Assembly: GCA_020846105.1 (NCBI GenBank)
Contig: JADLEN010000305.1
Location: forward strand, 1-12,603
DNA length: 12,603 nt
Origin: Chitinophagaceae bacterium
GTDB lineage: Bacteria; Bacteroidota; Bacteroidia; Chitinophagales; Chitinophagaceae
Reading direction: 5' to 3'
The position numbers and the translations under genes are program-made. Positions 6,297-12,603 of the stretch are shown piece after piece. A model generated the notes under the pieces. The model did no database searches. It was not told where the DNA came from and saw nothing but the letters and a program-made list of their open reading frames with translations. How positions within the stretch are numbered: position 1 is the first letter of the stretch; each line of letters begins with the position of its first letter.

Positions 6297-6330
6297 CCGC
6301 CCCCTACTAGCACCCGCTATGAGGGGGCGG
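6297..6330. repeat. G+C-rich inverted repeat
   Basis: Nine-bp arms CCGCCCCCT (6297-6305) and AGGGGGCGG (6322-6330) are perfect complements. The 16-nt loop contains a nested TAGC (6308-6311)/GCTA (6316-6319) pair. There is no T tract on either side, so it is not a standard terminator, though it could protect or end the mRNA of the gene at 5491. Confidence 0.5.
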
Positions 6331-6346
6331 CGGCACACCCCAAAAC

Positions 6347-6380
6347 ACAAACGCTCCTGAAAATCATCAAGAGCGTTTGT
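6347..6380 (-). terminator. Hairpin terminator of the M3 peptidase gene
   Basis: Ten-bp arms at 6347-6356 and 6371-6380 (core AACGCTC/GAGCGTT) enclose a 14-nt loop. On the minus strand the stem is followed by GTTTTGGGG. It begins about 22 nt beyond the peptidase stop codon. The T tract is short, so efficiency is uncertain. Confidence 0.65.
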
Positions 6381-6402
6381 AGTATTGGGTGGGCATTGTG
6401 GG

Positions 6403-8502
6403 CTATTGTAGCCCGGCGTTGCGTAGGTAGGGGGCCACTTCCATCTTGTGGCCTACCAGGTCTTCGAAGGCTTTGTTCAGGTCGGTGCTGTTGCCTACAG
6501 AAAGTATGTGCGTACGAAATTTGTCGCAGTTTTCGCGGGTCATGCCGCCGTTGGCTTTAAACCAGTCATACACGTTGTAGTCTAGGGTTTTGCTCCAAGT
6601 ATAGGCGTAGTAGCCGGCGCTGTAGCCGCCGCCCCAGATGTGGGCAAAGTAGGGTGTGTGGTAGCGCGTGGGTACTTGGGGCACTAGCAGGCCGTATTTG
6701 GCAAGTGCTTCTTGCTCAAATTCGAGGGTAGGTTTTAGCTGGCTTTGGTTGGTGGCCATGTGCCAAGTCATGTCTAGCGTGGCGGCGGCTAGCAGCTCTG
6801 TGATGGCGTAGCCTTGGTTAAAGCTTGTGGCTTTCATTATCTTGTCTATAAGGGTTTGGGGTATTACTTCTTTGGTTTGGAAATGGATGGCGTAGTTTTT
6901 GAGTACCACGGGGTCTAGTGCGGCATGCTCATTTATCTGCGACGGAAACTCTACATAGTCGCGAGGTACAGCCGTGCCAGACAGAGATACGTATTGTTGG
7001 TTGGCAAATAGGCCGTGGAGGGTGTGGCCAAACTCATGAAACATGGTCGTCACATCGTCGAAACTAATGAGCGAGGGGTTGGTGCCTGTAGGTTTGGCAA
7101 AGTTGAAGACGTTCACGATAACAGGTTTTTGCTTCAGGTAATGGCTTTGGTTTACAAAATTGTTCATCCAAGCGCCACCGTTTTTATTGTCTCTGGTATA
7201 AAAGTCTAGGTAGTAAATGGCCATGCTGCTACCATCTTTATCAAAAACCTCGTAGGCCACCACGTCTGGGTGGTATAGCGGCAAGTCGGTGCGCACCTTG
7301 AAGGTGATGCCGTACATCTGCTCGGCGGCAAAGAATACGCCTTTTTCCAGCACGGTTTTCACTTCAAAGTAGGGGCGCACTTGGCTTTCGTCTAGGTCGT
7401 ACTTGGCCTTGCGCACTTGCTCTGCGTAGTAGTCCCAGTCCCAAGGCTCTAGTGCAAAGCCACCTTTCTGCGCATCTATCAATGCTTGGATATCTTTGGC
7501 TTCGGTTTTGGCACGTGCTACAGCGGGTGCTGCTATCTGCGCCAGTAGGCCCATTGCGGCTTCGGGTGTTTTGGCCATTTGGTCTTGTATTTTCCACTCG
7601 GCAAAGCTGGCCTTGCCCATAAGCTGTGCTTTTTGTAGGCGCAGGCTGGCTAGTTTTTCTAGGATGCTGCGGGTGTCGCCATCATCGTTTTTTTCGGCGC
7701 GTGTCCATGAGGCTGTAAAAAGTTTTTCGCGAGCGGCACGGTTTTTCATGGTCATCAGCGGTGGCTGCTGCGTGGTGTTGATAATGCCGATAGCATATTT
7801 GCCAGCCTTACCCTCTTCGGTAGCTTTGGCTTTGGCAGCGTCTATATCGCCCGCCGATAGGCCATCTAGCTCATTGGCATTGTCGTAATACACGGTAGCG
7901 TTTTTGCGGGCTACCAATAGTTTGTTGGTGTATTGGGTGCTTAGGGTGGCTAGCTCTTCGTTTATTTTCTTTACTTTTTCTTTAGCGGCATCGTCTAGGT
8001 TGGCACCTGCCATCTCAAATTGTTGTAGGTAATACTCCGTAAGTCGCAGGTCTTCGCCTTTTAGTAGGCTTAGGTCTAGCGCTTTTATGCGTTGGTATAT
8101 TTTGCTGTTGAGGTATAGCTTGTCGGAGTGGGCAGAGAAGATGGGCGCATATTCTTCTTCTATTTTTTGCAGTGTAGGGTTGGTGTTGGCGCCAGTAAGG
8201 TTGCCAAAGATAATGGTAGCACGGTTGAGGTCTTCGCCACTGGTTTCGATAGCAAGTATGGTATTGGCAAAAGTAGGCGCCTCGGTGTTGTTGGCTATTT
8301 TTTCTATTTCGGCATCATGGGTTTTCAGCCCTTGGTCAAAAGCCGGTTTAAAATGCTCGTCTTTTATAAGATCAAAGCGTGGCGCTTGGTATTGGAGGTC
8401 GCTTTTTTGCAATAGCGGGTTTTGGCTGGTGGTAGCTTTTTCGTTGCTACCGCCGCAAGATGCCAATATACCAGCAGACATAATAGAGAGGTATTTTTTC
8501 AT
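6403..8502 (-). CDS. dcp: M3-family peptidyl-dipeptidase (Dcp-like), lipoprotein
   Basis: A 699-residue zinc metallopeptidase of family M3 (thimet oligopeptidase/Dcp group), which trims short peptides; Dcp enzymes release C-terminal dipeptides. The zinc site is intact: HEFGH at 489-493 (H489, E490, H493), with the third ligand E518 in DYVEFPSQ, 29 residues after the first histidine as expected for the family. Conserved downstream stretches such as YFAHIWGGGYSAGYYAY are also present. The length matches Dcp (about 680) plus an export signal. The N-terminus is a lipoprotein signal ending in the lipobox LASC, with acylated Cys16 followed by GGSN, so the enzyme should be anchored in an envelope membrane rather than cytoplasmic as in E. 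coli. It is transcribed alone, between the secG operon terminator and its own hairpin. Family assignment is very secure; the exact cleavage preference is inferred. Confidence 0.95.
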   Translation of the reverse strand: MKKYLSIMSAGILASCGGSNEKATTSQNPLLQKSDLQYQAPRFDLIKDEHFKPAFDQGLKTHDAEIEKIANNTEAPTFANTILAIETSGEDLNRATIIFGNLTGANTNPTLQKIEEEYAPIFSAHSDKLYLNSKIYQRIKALDLSLLKGEDLRLTEYYLQQFEMAGANLDDAAKEKVKKINEELATLSTQYTNKLLVARKNATVYYDNANELDGLSAGDIDAAKAKATEEGKAGKYAIGIINTTQQPPLMTMKNRAAREKLFTASWTRAEKNDDGDTRSILEKLASLRLQKAQLMGKASFAEWKIQDQMAKTPEAAMGLLAQIAAPAVARAKTEAKDIQALIDAQKGGFALEPWDWDYYAEQVRKAKYDLDESQVRPYFEVKTVLEKGVFFAAEQMYGITFKVRTDLPLYHPDVVAYEVFDKDGSSMAIYYLDFYTRDNKNGGAWMNNFVNQSHYLKQKPVIVNVFNFAKPTGTNPSLISFDDVTTMFHEFGHTLHGLFANQQYVSLSGTAVPRDYVEFPSQINEHAALDPVVLKNYAIHFQTKEVIPQTLIDKIMKATSFNQGYAITELLAAATLDMTWHMATNQSQLKPTLEFEQEALAKYGLLVPQVPTRYHTPYFAHIWGGGYSAGYYAYTWSKTLDYNVYDWFKANGGMTRENCDKFRTHILSVGNSTDLNKAFEDLVGHKMEVAPYLRNAGLQ

Positions 8503-8581
8503 TTGTTGAAATTGTTTTTTTTATTGAAGCTTTAAAATTAGGCAATTATTTTGCTTAATTGTGTGCACAAGTGATATGGGC

Positions 8582-8614
8582 AAAAAAAATCGGAGCGATT
8601 GAAGTCGCTCCGAT
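8582..8614 (-). terminator. Rho-independent terminator of the secG operon
   Basis: Perfect 10-bp arms at 8589-8598 and 8605-8614 (ATCGGAGCGA and its complement) with a 6-nt loop, followed on the minus strand by seven T (8582-8588). It sits 38 nt after the secG stop codon and marks the end of the six-gene minus-strand operon. Confidence 0.92.
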
Positions 8615-8652
8615 AGAAATGTGTTTTAAGAATGTTTGTAGCTGATGGCTTA

Positions 8653-8955
8653 TTATTTGCCACTTGCTGGTGCTTGTTTAGGGCTAGTTTGTCCGCTAGA
8701 TTGTTTAATAACGTCTCTTGATTTTTTAGGTTTTTCGAGAAACATTACAGAGATGATACAAAGCGCACCAATAAGGCCCATGATAGTCCAAGTGCCTTTT
8801 TCCATCACATCGCCACTTTGTTTCACACCCATTATCTGAGAGCTCATACTACCAAAGCTACCAGAAAGGCCACCACCTTTTGGGTTTTGAACCAAGATGA
8901 AAAAAGCAAGAACGGCACAAGCTATAAGTATAATAACGGTAATAAAGATGATCAT
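8653..8955 (-). CDS. secG: Preprotein translocase subunit SecG
   Basis: A 100-residue inner-membrane protein that assists SecYEG-mediated protein export by supporting the SecA-driven cycle. Two membrane helices are evident, at about 2-22 and 55-73, separated by a loop that carries the diagnostic LVQNPKGGGLSGSFG motif (21-35). Phe-Gly and Ser-rich residues follow in the loop as in other Bacteroidota SecG proteins. The C-terminal 25 residues are a polar Lys/Ser/Gln tail. The length is usual for the family. The start codon lies 2 nt after the stop codon of the preceding TPR-like gene, so translation is likely coupled. It is the last gene of the operon and is followed by a strong terminator. Confidence 0.95.
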   Translation of the reverse strand: MIIFITVIILIACAVLAFFILVQNPKGGGLSGSFGSMSSQIMGVKQSGDVMEKGTWTIMGLIGALCIISVMFLEKPKKSRDVIKQSSGQTSPKQAPASGK

Positions 8956-8957
8956 AA

Positions 8958-9728
8958 TTAGTTTTCTTTGTTTAGTTGAGTTATTTTGGCGGCAAAGTAA
9001 GCCTTTTTTTCAGGATTCTGCAAACTTAATTTTCTATAAATCTCAATTGCTTTCTCAAACTTGCCTTGTTTGGTATGTATTTCGGCTAGCGACTCGCTCA
9101 CCATTATATCTTGCTTGTCTATAGAGCTTATGGCCATTTCGAAAACCGCTTCAGGAATATTATCGTCTTCTTCGCCCATAGCAGCAGCAAGCTTTTCGCG
9201 TTGCCACATAGACCTAAGCATTGCTTTGTCTTCTTCTTCGCTTTGTTTGGCTTCGTTTTTCTTTTTGAGAAAAAGCAACCACTCGTCAAAACCCATCATT
9301 ATCATTAAAGCCTTTTCGCTCACCTCGTCTTTATCGGCAAGGGCAGCTACGGCAGGCAACTCATCAGACACGGCAATGCCCTCTGATTGAAAATAATTTG
9401 TCGTTGCAAGATGTTCGGGCAGGTTTAAGTCCTCAGAAAGTGGCTCTGCGTGGGTATCTACAATAGTTGTAAGCTCCGCATTAGCATCTTGGGTGGCAGT
9501 TATGGCTTGTTGTTGCACTAGCCAGTTTCCCTGATACAAAATGCTTTGAAGCCTAGTGGTTTCGCTCGTGCCATTTGCATCTATTTGGGCTCTTAGCTGC
9601 ATCCATTGTGCAGGTACAAAATAAGGGTACCTGTTAAGCAAGGATGCAATACTGGCTTCCTCTGCCTGTGTAAGTGCTGTAGGGTTGCTGAGCCAATGGC
9701 TCACTAATTTGGTTGGTGCTAACTGCAT
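8958..9728 (-). CDS. TPR-like protein of the lptE-secG operon
   Basis: A 256-residue soluble protein with no signal peptide. The N-terminal 70 residues (LVSHWLSNPTALTQAEEASI, then YPYFVPAQWMQLRAQ) look helical and could form a small helical repeat. A polar, acidic linker runs from about 85 to 140. The C-terminus (about 211-244, SLAEIHTKQGKFEKAIEIYR with NPEKKAYFAAKI after it) matches a single tetratricopeptide-like motif: the AEIHTKQGKFEKAIEIY pattern fits helix A, turn and helix B. TPRs mediate protein-protein contacts, so an adaptor role is plausible. I recall unnamed proteins of this kind between lptE and secG in other Bacteroidota, but cannot name a function. The gap to lptE is 33 A/T-rich nt, and only 2 nt separate it from secG. 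Confidence 0.8.
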   Translation of the reverse strand: MQLAPTKLVSHWLSNPTALTQAEEASIASLLNRYPYFVPAQWMQLRAQIDANGTSETTRLQSILYQGNWLVQQQAITATQDANAELTTIVDTHAEPLSEDLNLPEHLATTNYFQSEGIAVSDELPAVAALADKDEVSEKALMIMMGFDEWLLFLKKKNEAKQSEEEDKAMLRSMWQREKLAAAMGEEDDNIPEAVFEMAISSIDKQDIMVSESLAEIHTKQGKFEKAIEIYRKLSLQNPEKKAYFAAKITQLNKEN

Positions 9729-9761
9729 TTATTAATAATAATTATGAATAAACAATGGTGT

Positions 9762-10283
9762 TTACCAATTGACAAATGCTTTATTGAAAATATCATCTGC
9801 CAATTGTCGTCCTATCTCATCTATCAATTGATTTTCTACATTCTGGAGTGCTTGCGTAGCTGCAAAATCGGCAAATCGCGAAAAGCTTTGCTTATAACTT
9901 GCCTTCGGGTTTTTCCGATTCACAAAATCTACTTGAATACTAATTGTAAGCCTGTTTTGTGAGGCAGTTTGTGTATTCTGAATACCCGTAACCGTAACAT
10001 CGTAGCCTACAATGGTACCCGAAAGGTCATAATCGGCCTCATCGCTACTTGTTGGTGCAAGGCCTGTTTGCGACAAAATTCTATTTCGTATTTTATCGGT
10101 AAGCGTAGCATTTAACGAGGGCATTACATTGCGCGCTCTGTTTTCAAAAGTGTGAAAATTTATGTTTTTGCCCTCAACGCTAGCACCCGTAAAGCTATAC
10201 ACCCCACACGACATTTGTAGTGAGGCTATAATAATGAGCAGCAAAAAGGCGGCGCTAAGTTTTAGGTTTCTTTGTTTCAACAT
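9762..10283 (-). CDS. lptE: LPS-assembly lipoprotein LptE
   Basis: LptE plugs the outer-membrane LptD barrel, and together they insert lipopolysaccharide into the outer leaflet. The 173-residue protein has a lipoprotein signal (hydrophobic core LSAAFLLLIIIASL) ending in LQMSC with Cys26; Leu is one place further out than in the classic lipobox, a mild deviation. The mature part begins GVYSFTGASVEGKNINFHTF, characteristic of Bacteroidota LptE. It continues with PSLNATLTDKIRNRILSQTG and a beta-rich part containing DLSGTIVGYDVTVTGIQ, as in the LptE fold, and ends in a helix. Its ATG directly follows the stop codon of the sigma-54 activator (TAG then ATG, no gap), so the two are almost certainly co-transcribed. 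No LptD gene lies in the window. Confidence 0.9.
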   Translation of the reverse strand: MLKQRNLKLSAAFLLLIIIASLQMSCGVYSFTGASVEGKNINFHTFENRARNVMPSLNATLTDKIRNRILSQTGLAPTSSDEADYDLSGTIVGYDVTVTGIQNTQTASQNRLTISIQVDFVNRKNPKASYKQSFSRFADFAATQALQNVENQLIDEIGRQLADDIFNKAFVNW

Positions 10284-11546
10284 CTAGTCTTTTATATCGT
10301 ATTCTTTAATCTTGCGGTACAATGTTCGCTCCGAAATACCTAATTCGGCTGCAGCATCACGTCTTCTATTTTTGTGTTTGCGTAGCGCTTTTATGATAAA
10401 TTCTTTTTCACGGTCGCTAAGAGCAAGCGTTTCTTCCACCTCTTCATGATGATCCACCAATTGGTCTGGCTGAGGGTAATATAATGGATTGCCAGGCAGG
10501 TAGTTTGTAGCTACAATAGGATTGCTATGCTCGTTACTGTCGTTATAATTTTTGGCAGGCATCAAATGCTCAAGCCCTTGCCCAGACATGCCTACACTGC
10601 CACCACGTGCCATATCAAACACCAATTGCTTGAGGTCGTTGAGGTCTTTTTTCATATCAAAAAAGAGCTTGTAAAATATATCTCTTTCGGTATCGTTAAG
10701 ACTGTCGTGCTGGTGACCATAACTGCCAGATGCAGGCATCAAAGCCATACTAGCAGTGCGGTCTGAGGCTTGTGGCAAAAACCTTTGCAACACATCTGCT
10801 GTTACTTGGCTATCGCTTGCCAATACAGATATTTGCTCTGCAATATTTTTAAGTTCCCGAATATTTCCAGGCCATTTATAAGACAGCAAAAGATTGTTGG
10901 CATTATTGTCTAATTGAATGGCTTTTGTACGGTATCGCTCAGCAAAATCAATAGCAAATTTGCGAAACAACAAAGGAATATCTTCTGGTCTATCGCGCAA
11001 TGCAGGCACACGAATAGGCACTGTGCTTAGGCGATAATAGAGGTCTTGGCGAAATTTTCCTTGATAAGTCAGTTCAAGCAAATCTTTATTGGTAGCGGCT
11101 ACCACACGCACATTTGCTTTTTGCACCTTCGATGAGCCCACTCGGATGTACTCGCCAGTTTCCAACATTCTTAAAAGCCGAGCTTGTGTACCCAATGGCA
11201 ATTCGCCAATTTCGTCGAGAAAAATAGTTCCACCATTTACAGTTTCAAAATAGCCTTTACGACTATCTACGGCACCAGTGAAGGCTCCTTTTTCGTGACC
11301 AAAAAGCTCGGAATCAATCGTTCCTTCGGGTATTGCGCCACAGTTTACTGCAATAAACGGATTGTGTTTTCGGGCCGAAAGAGAATGAATAATTTGTGAA
11401 AAAATTTCCTTTCCTACCCCACTTTCGCCCACTATTAATACGGTCAAATCGGTATTCGCGACTTGCTCCGCCACATTCAGTGCGTGGTTCAGCCCTGCCG
11501 AATTACCAATGATGCCAAACCTATTTTTTATACTTTGTAATTCCAT
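10284..11546 (-). CDS. Sigma-54-dependent transcriptional activator without receiver domain
   Basis: A 420-residue bacterial enhancer-binding protein that uses ATP hydrolysis to open promoters bound by sigma-54 RNA polymerase. The AAA+ domain starts almost at the N-terminus: Walker A GESGVGKE at 40-47, the sigma-54-contacting GAFTGA loop at 87-92, and Walker B GGTIFLDEIGE at 105-115, all intact. An arginine-rich segment (RLSTVPIRVPALRDRPEDIP) and WPGNIREL follow. A linker of roughly 110 residues rich in Gly, Asn and Met precedes a Fis-type helix-turn-helix (about 378-418; RRRDAAAELGISERTLYRKI). There is no receiver, GAF or PAS domain, so activity is probably set by a partner protein, ligand or protein level rather than by phosphorylation. 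It sits at zero spacing between the membrane-protein gene and lptE. No -24/-12 promoter could be confirmed in the window, so the targets are unknown. Confidence 0.93.
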   Translation of the reverse strand: MELQSIKNRFGIIGNSAGLNHALNVAEQVANTDLTVLIVGESGVGKEIFSQIIHSLSARKHNPFIAVNCGAIPEGTIDSELFGHEKGAFTGAVDSRKGYFETVNGGTIFLDEIGELPLGTQARLLRMLETGEYIRVGSSKVQKANVRVVAATNKDLLELTYQGKFRQDLYYRLSTVPIRVPALRDRPEDIPLLFRKFAIDFAERYRTKAIQLDNNANNLLLSYKWPGNIRELKNIAEQISVLASDSQVTADVLQRFLPQASDRTASMALMPASGSYGHQHDSLNDTERDIFYKLFFDMKKDLNDLKQLVFDMARGGSVGMSGQGLEHLMPAKNYNDSNEHSNPIVATNYLPGNPLYYPQPDQLVDHHEEVEETLALSDREKEFIIKALRKHKNRRRDAAAELGISERTLYRKIKEYDIKD

Positions 11547-12146
11547 TTAGTTTTCAAAATTCTTTTCTTGTAAATAATTTTTCTCTTTTAAAAACGATAA
11601 AATGAATGTTGCTTCCGCCTCATCAATACCACCAGCAAATTTGATTGTTTTCATTCCATAATCGAAACGTATCCTACCTTCTGGAATTACTTTTCCGAAA
11701 TCATTTTTACGATTTGCAAAAATCCCATAAAATCGGTAATCATCTTCTTTAACGCGAAACTTCTTTGAAACTTCTAAATCGTATGTTTTTTTATTTCCAA
11801 AAAAAGGAACATCAATTGTAATCTCAATAAGTCCACTTTGAACAAACAATATTTCTTTACCAAATACCCCCCAAAGAAACCCTTTAAACGCAAGCAAACC
11901 TCCAATTACCCAAAATATCAGCCATACAAATATTATAAATTTCAATAAAATTGGACCTGCTATTAGAATTGAAATGGTAAAAAACAAACCTAAAGCCCAT
12001 ACAATAATCCAAAATCCCAAGAAAATTGATTTGCCCCAATCTTTATTAGAGGGTATTGTAATTTGAATACCATTATCAAACTGTTCAAATATTGCATTTC
12101 CTTTAAATGGTTCTTCCAATTCTATTTCAATTTTATCGGTATCCAA
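11547..12146 (-). CDS. Two-helix membrane protein, unknown function
   Basis: A 199-residue protein not assigned to a named family. Two membrane helices lie at about 41-63 (SIFLGFWIIVWALGLFFTIS) and 68-90 (LKFIIFVWLIFWVIGGLLAF), separated by a short turn, so both ends should be on the same side, probably the cytoplasm. The N-terminal 38 residues are acidic. The C-terminal 105 residues are soluble and look beta-rich (FVQSGLIEITIDVPFFG, TYDLEVSKKFRV, RIRFDYGMKTIKFAGG), ending in a helix with Glu-Ala-Glu repeats. This arrangement resembles membrane proteins with a PH-like domain after paired helices, but that is only a shape comparison. It overlaps the upstream gene by 25 nt and abuts the sigma-54 gene with no gap, so it could relay a signal to that receiver-less activator; this is speculation. 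Confidence 0.8.
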   Translation of the reverse strand: MDTDKIEIELEEPFKGNAIFEQFDNGIQITIPSNKDWGKSIFLGFWIIVWALGLFFTISILIAGPILLKFIIFVWLIFWVIGGLLAFKGFLWGVFGKEILFVQSGLIEITIDVPFFGNKKTYDLEVSKKFRVKEDDYRFYGIFANRKNDFGKVIPEGRIRFDYGMKTIKFAGGIDEAEATFILSFLKEKNYLQEKNFEN

Positions 12147-12601
12147 ATCTCTTCCTCCGATTCAGGGTCATTGTTTTTATACTTTGAGCCCAAAATTTCA
12201 AAATGCTGACGCTGGTCTAAAACATAATCAGATGCGGGCAACCAAGTTCCAAAAATGTATTGAAAAATACTAGTATTAGTATTCAAACCCTTATACTCAA
12301 AAACCGCATATAATCCTGCTCCCAAAGTAAAACATTCCATTTCGTCTGGAATACTATCAAAGCTTGAAACCTCCGCAGCTGCCCATTTTTCGAAAGGAGC
12401 ATTTATATCAAAATTGCTAAAACTAAATGACTCAGGGTAAACCTGCATCGAAATCAAATCCTCATTTACTCTGTTTTTTATTTCATTACGCCGAGGCATA
12501 AAAGCCTTCCACAATGCCATTGTCTGGTTGTTGGCATAAGTCATTTCGACTTTTTTACCTATCAATATTCTATGAGATGAATTTTCAATTCTGACTTGCA
12601 T
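12122..12601 (-). CDS. GyrI-like small-molecule-binding domain protein
   Basis: A 159-residue stand-alone protein of the GyrI-like/AraC effector-binding superfamily, which binds small hydrophobic or cationic molecules in a pocket built from two SH2-like repeats. The start MQVRIENSSHRILIGKKVEM is a typical first strand of this family. The motif YANNQTMALWKAFMPRR (22-38), the core SIFQYIFGTWLPASDY (111-126) and the ending HFEILGSKYKNNDP then EEEIWIPIK are strongly conserved features; the glutamates just before the final strand line the ligand pocket in relatives. There is no DNA-binding domain, so it works as a ligand sensor, a drug-binding protein or possibly an enzyme of the cyclopropanoid hydrolase type. 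The ATG at 12601 fits the family's usual beginning, so the gene is probably complete, although the window ends 2 nt later. It overlaps the next gene by 25 nt. Confidence 0.88.
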   Translation of the reverse strand: MQVRIENSSHRILIGKKVEMTYANNQTMALWKAFMPRRNEIKNRVNEDLISMQVYPESFSFSNFDINAPFEKWAAAEVSSFDSIPDEMECFTLGAGLYAVFEYKGLNTNTSIFQYIFGTWLPASDYVLDQRQHFEILGSKYKNNDPESEEEIWIPIKLK

Positions 12602-12603
12602 TA

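Noticed and set aside
7496..7888. A 130-codon open frame opposite the peptidase gene
   Set aside because: It lies fully antisense to the well-supported M3 peptidase coding sequence and encodes a low-complexity Ala/Ser-rich product; it is a shadow.

Overview
The window looks like a piece of a Bacteroidota chromosome, most likely the Chitinophagales/Chitinophagaceae side. The evidence is a short secreted protein with a type IX secretion (T9SS) C-terminal sorting domain, SecG with the LVQNPKGGGLSG motif, a Bacteroidota-style LptE lipoprotein next to a receiver-less sigma-54 activator, few Shine-Dalgarno sequences, and a TAnnTTTG-like -7 box. This placement comes from gene content only.

Layout. 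(1) 1-1847, +: the 3' 87% or so of ribonuclease R (rnr), closed by a perfect 18-bp hairpin. (2) 1993-2496, +: a small secreted protein of unknown function with its own terminator. (3) 2730-4869, -: three separate genes: a T9SS cargo protein, an unrecognised acidic cytoplasmic protein, and a very A+T-rich four-helix membrane protein that looks recently acquired. (4) 4870-5490: a gene-free stretch dominated by 21-nt-period repeats. (5) 5491-6201, +: an orphan alpha-helical protein directly behind the repeats, ending in a cluster of palindromic GGGCGAAC/GTTCGCCC repeats. (6) 6403-8502, -: an M3-family peptidyl-dipeptidase (Dcp-like) lipoprotein. (7) 8653-12601, -: a tightly packed six-gene operon, in transcription order a GyrI-like ligand-binding protein, a two-helix membrane protein, a sigma-54 activator, lptE, a TPR-like protein and secG, ended by a hairpin with a T tract.

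The most unusual element is region 4. From 5212 to 5442 there are 11 tandem units of exactly 21 nt with no indel. TGTAG is invariant in all 11, a TTTATA-like block is well kept, and the positions between vary freely. Just upstream (about 4998-5207) a second family with the same 21-nt period carries the related core CTACATA, i.e. TATGTAG on the other strand, so the two arrays are inverted relative to each other. Two neighbouring intergenic gaps (around 3437-3466 and 4168-4202) hold shorter relatives, the second again with 21-nt spacing. Conservation is at nucleotide rather than amino-acid level. This fits an array of binding sites on one face of the helix, or a repetitive RNA, better than a decaying coding repeat. 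The array plus the adjacent helical protein is the best candidate here for an undescribed system.

The rest is largely envelope and housekeeping biology: RNA turnover (rnr), lipoprotein peptidase, LPS transport (lptE), Sec translocation (secG) and T9SS cargo. No tRNA, rRNA, CRISPR array or transposase was seen.
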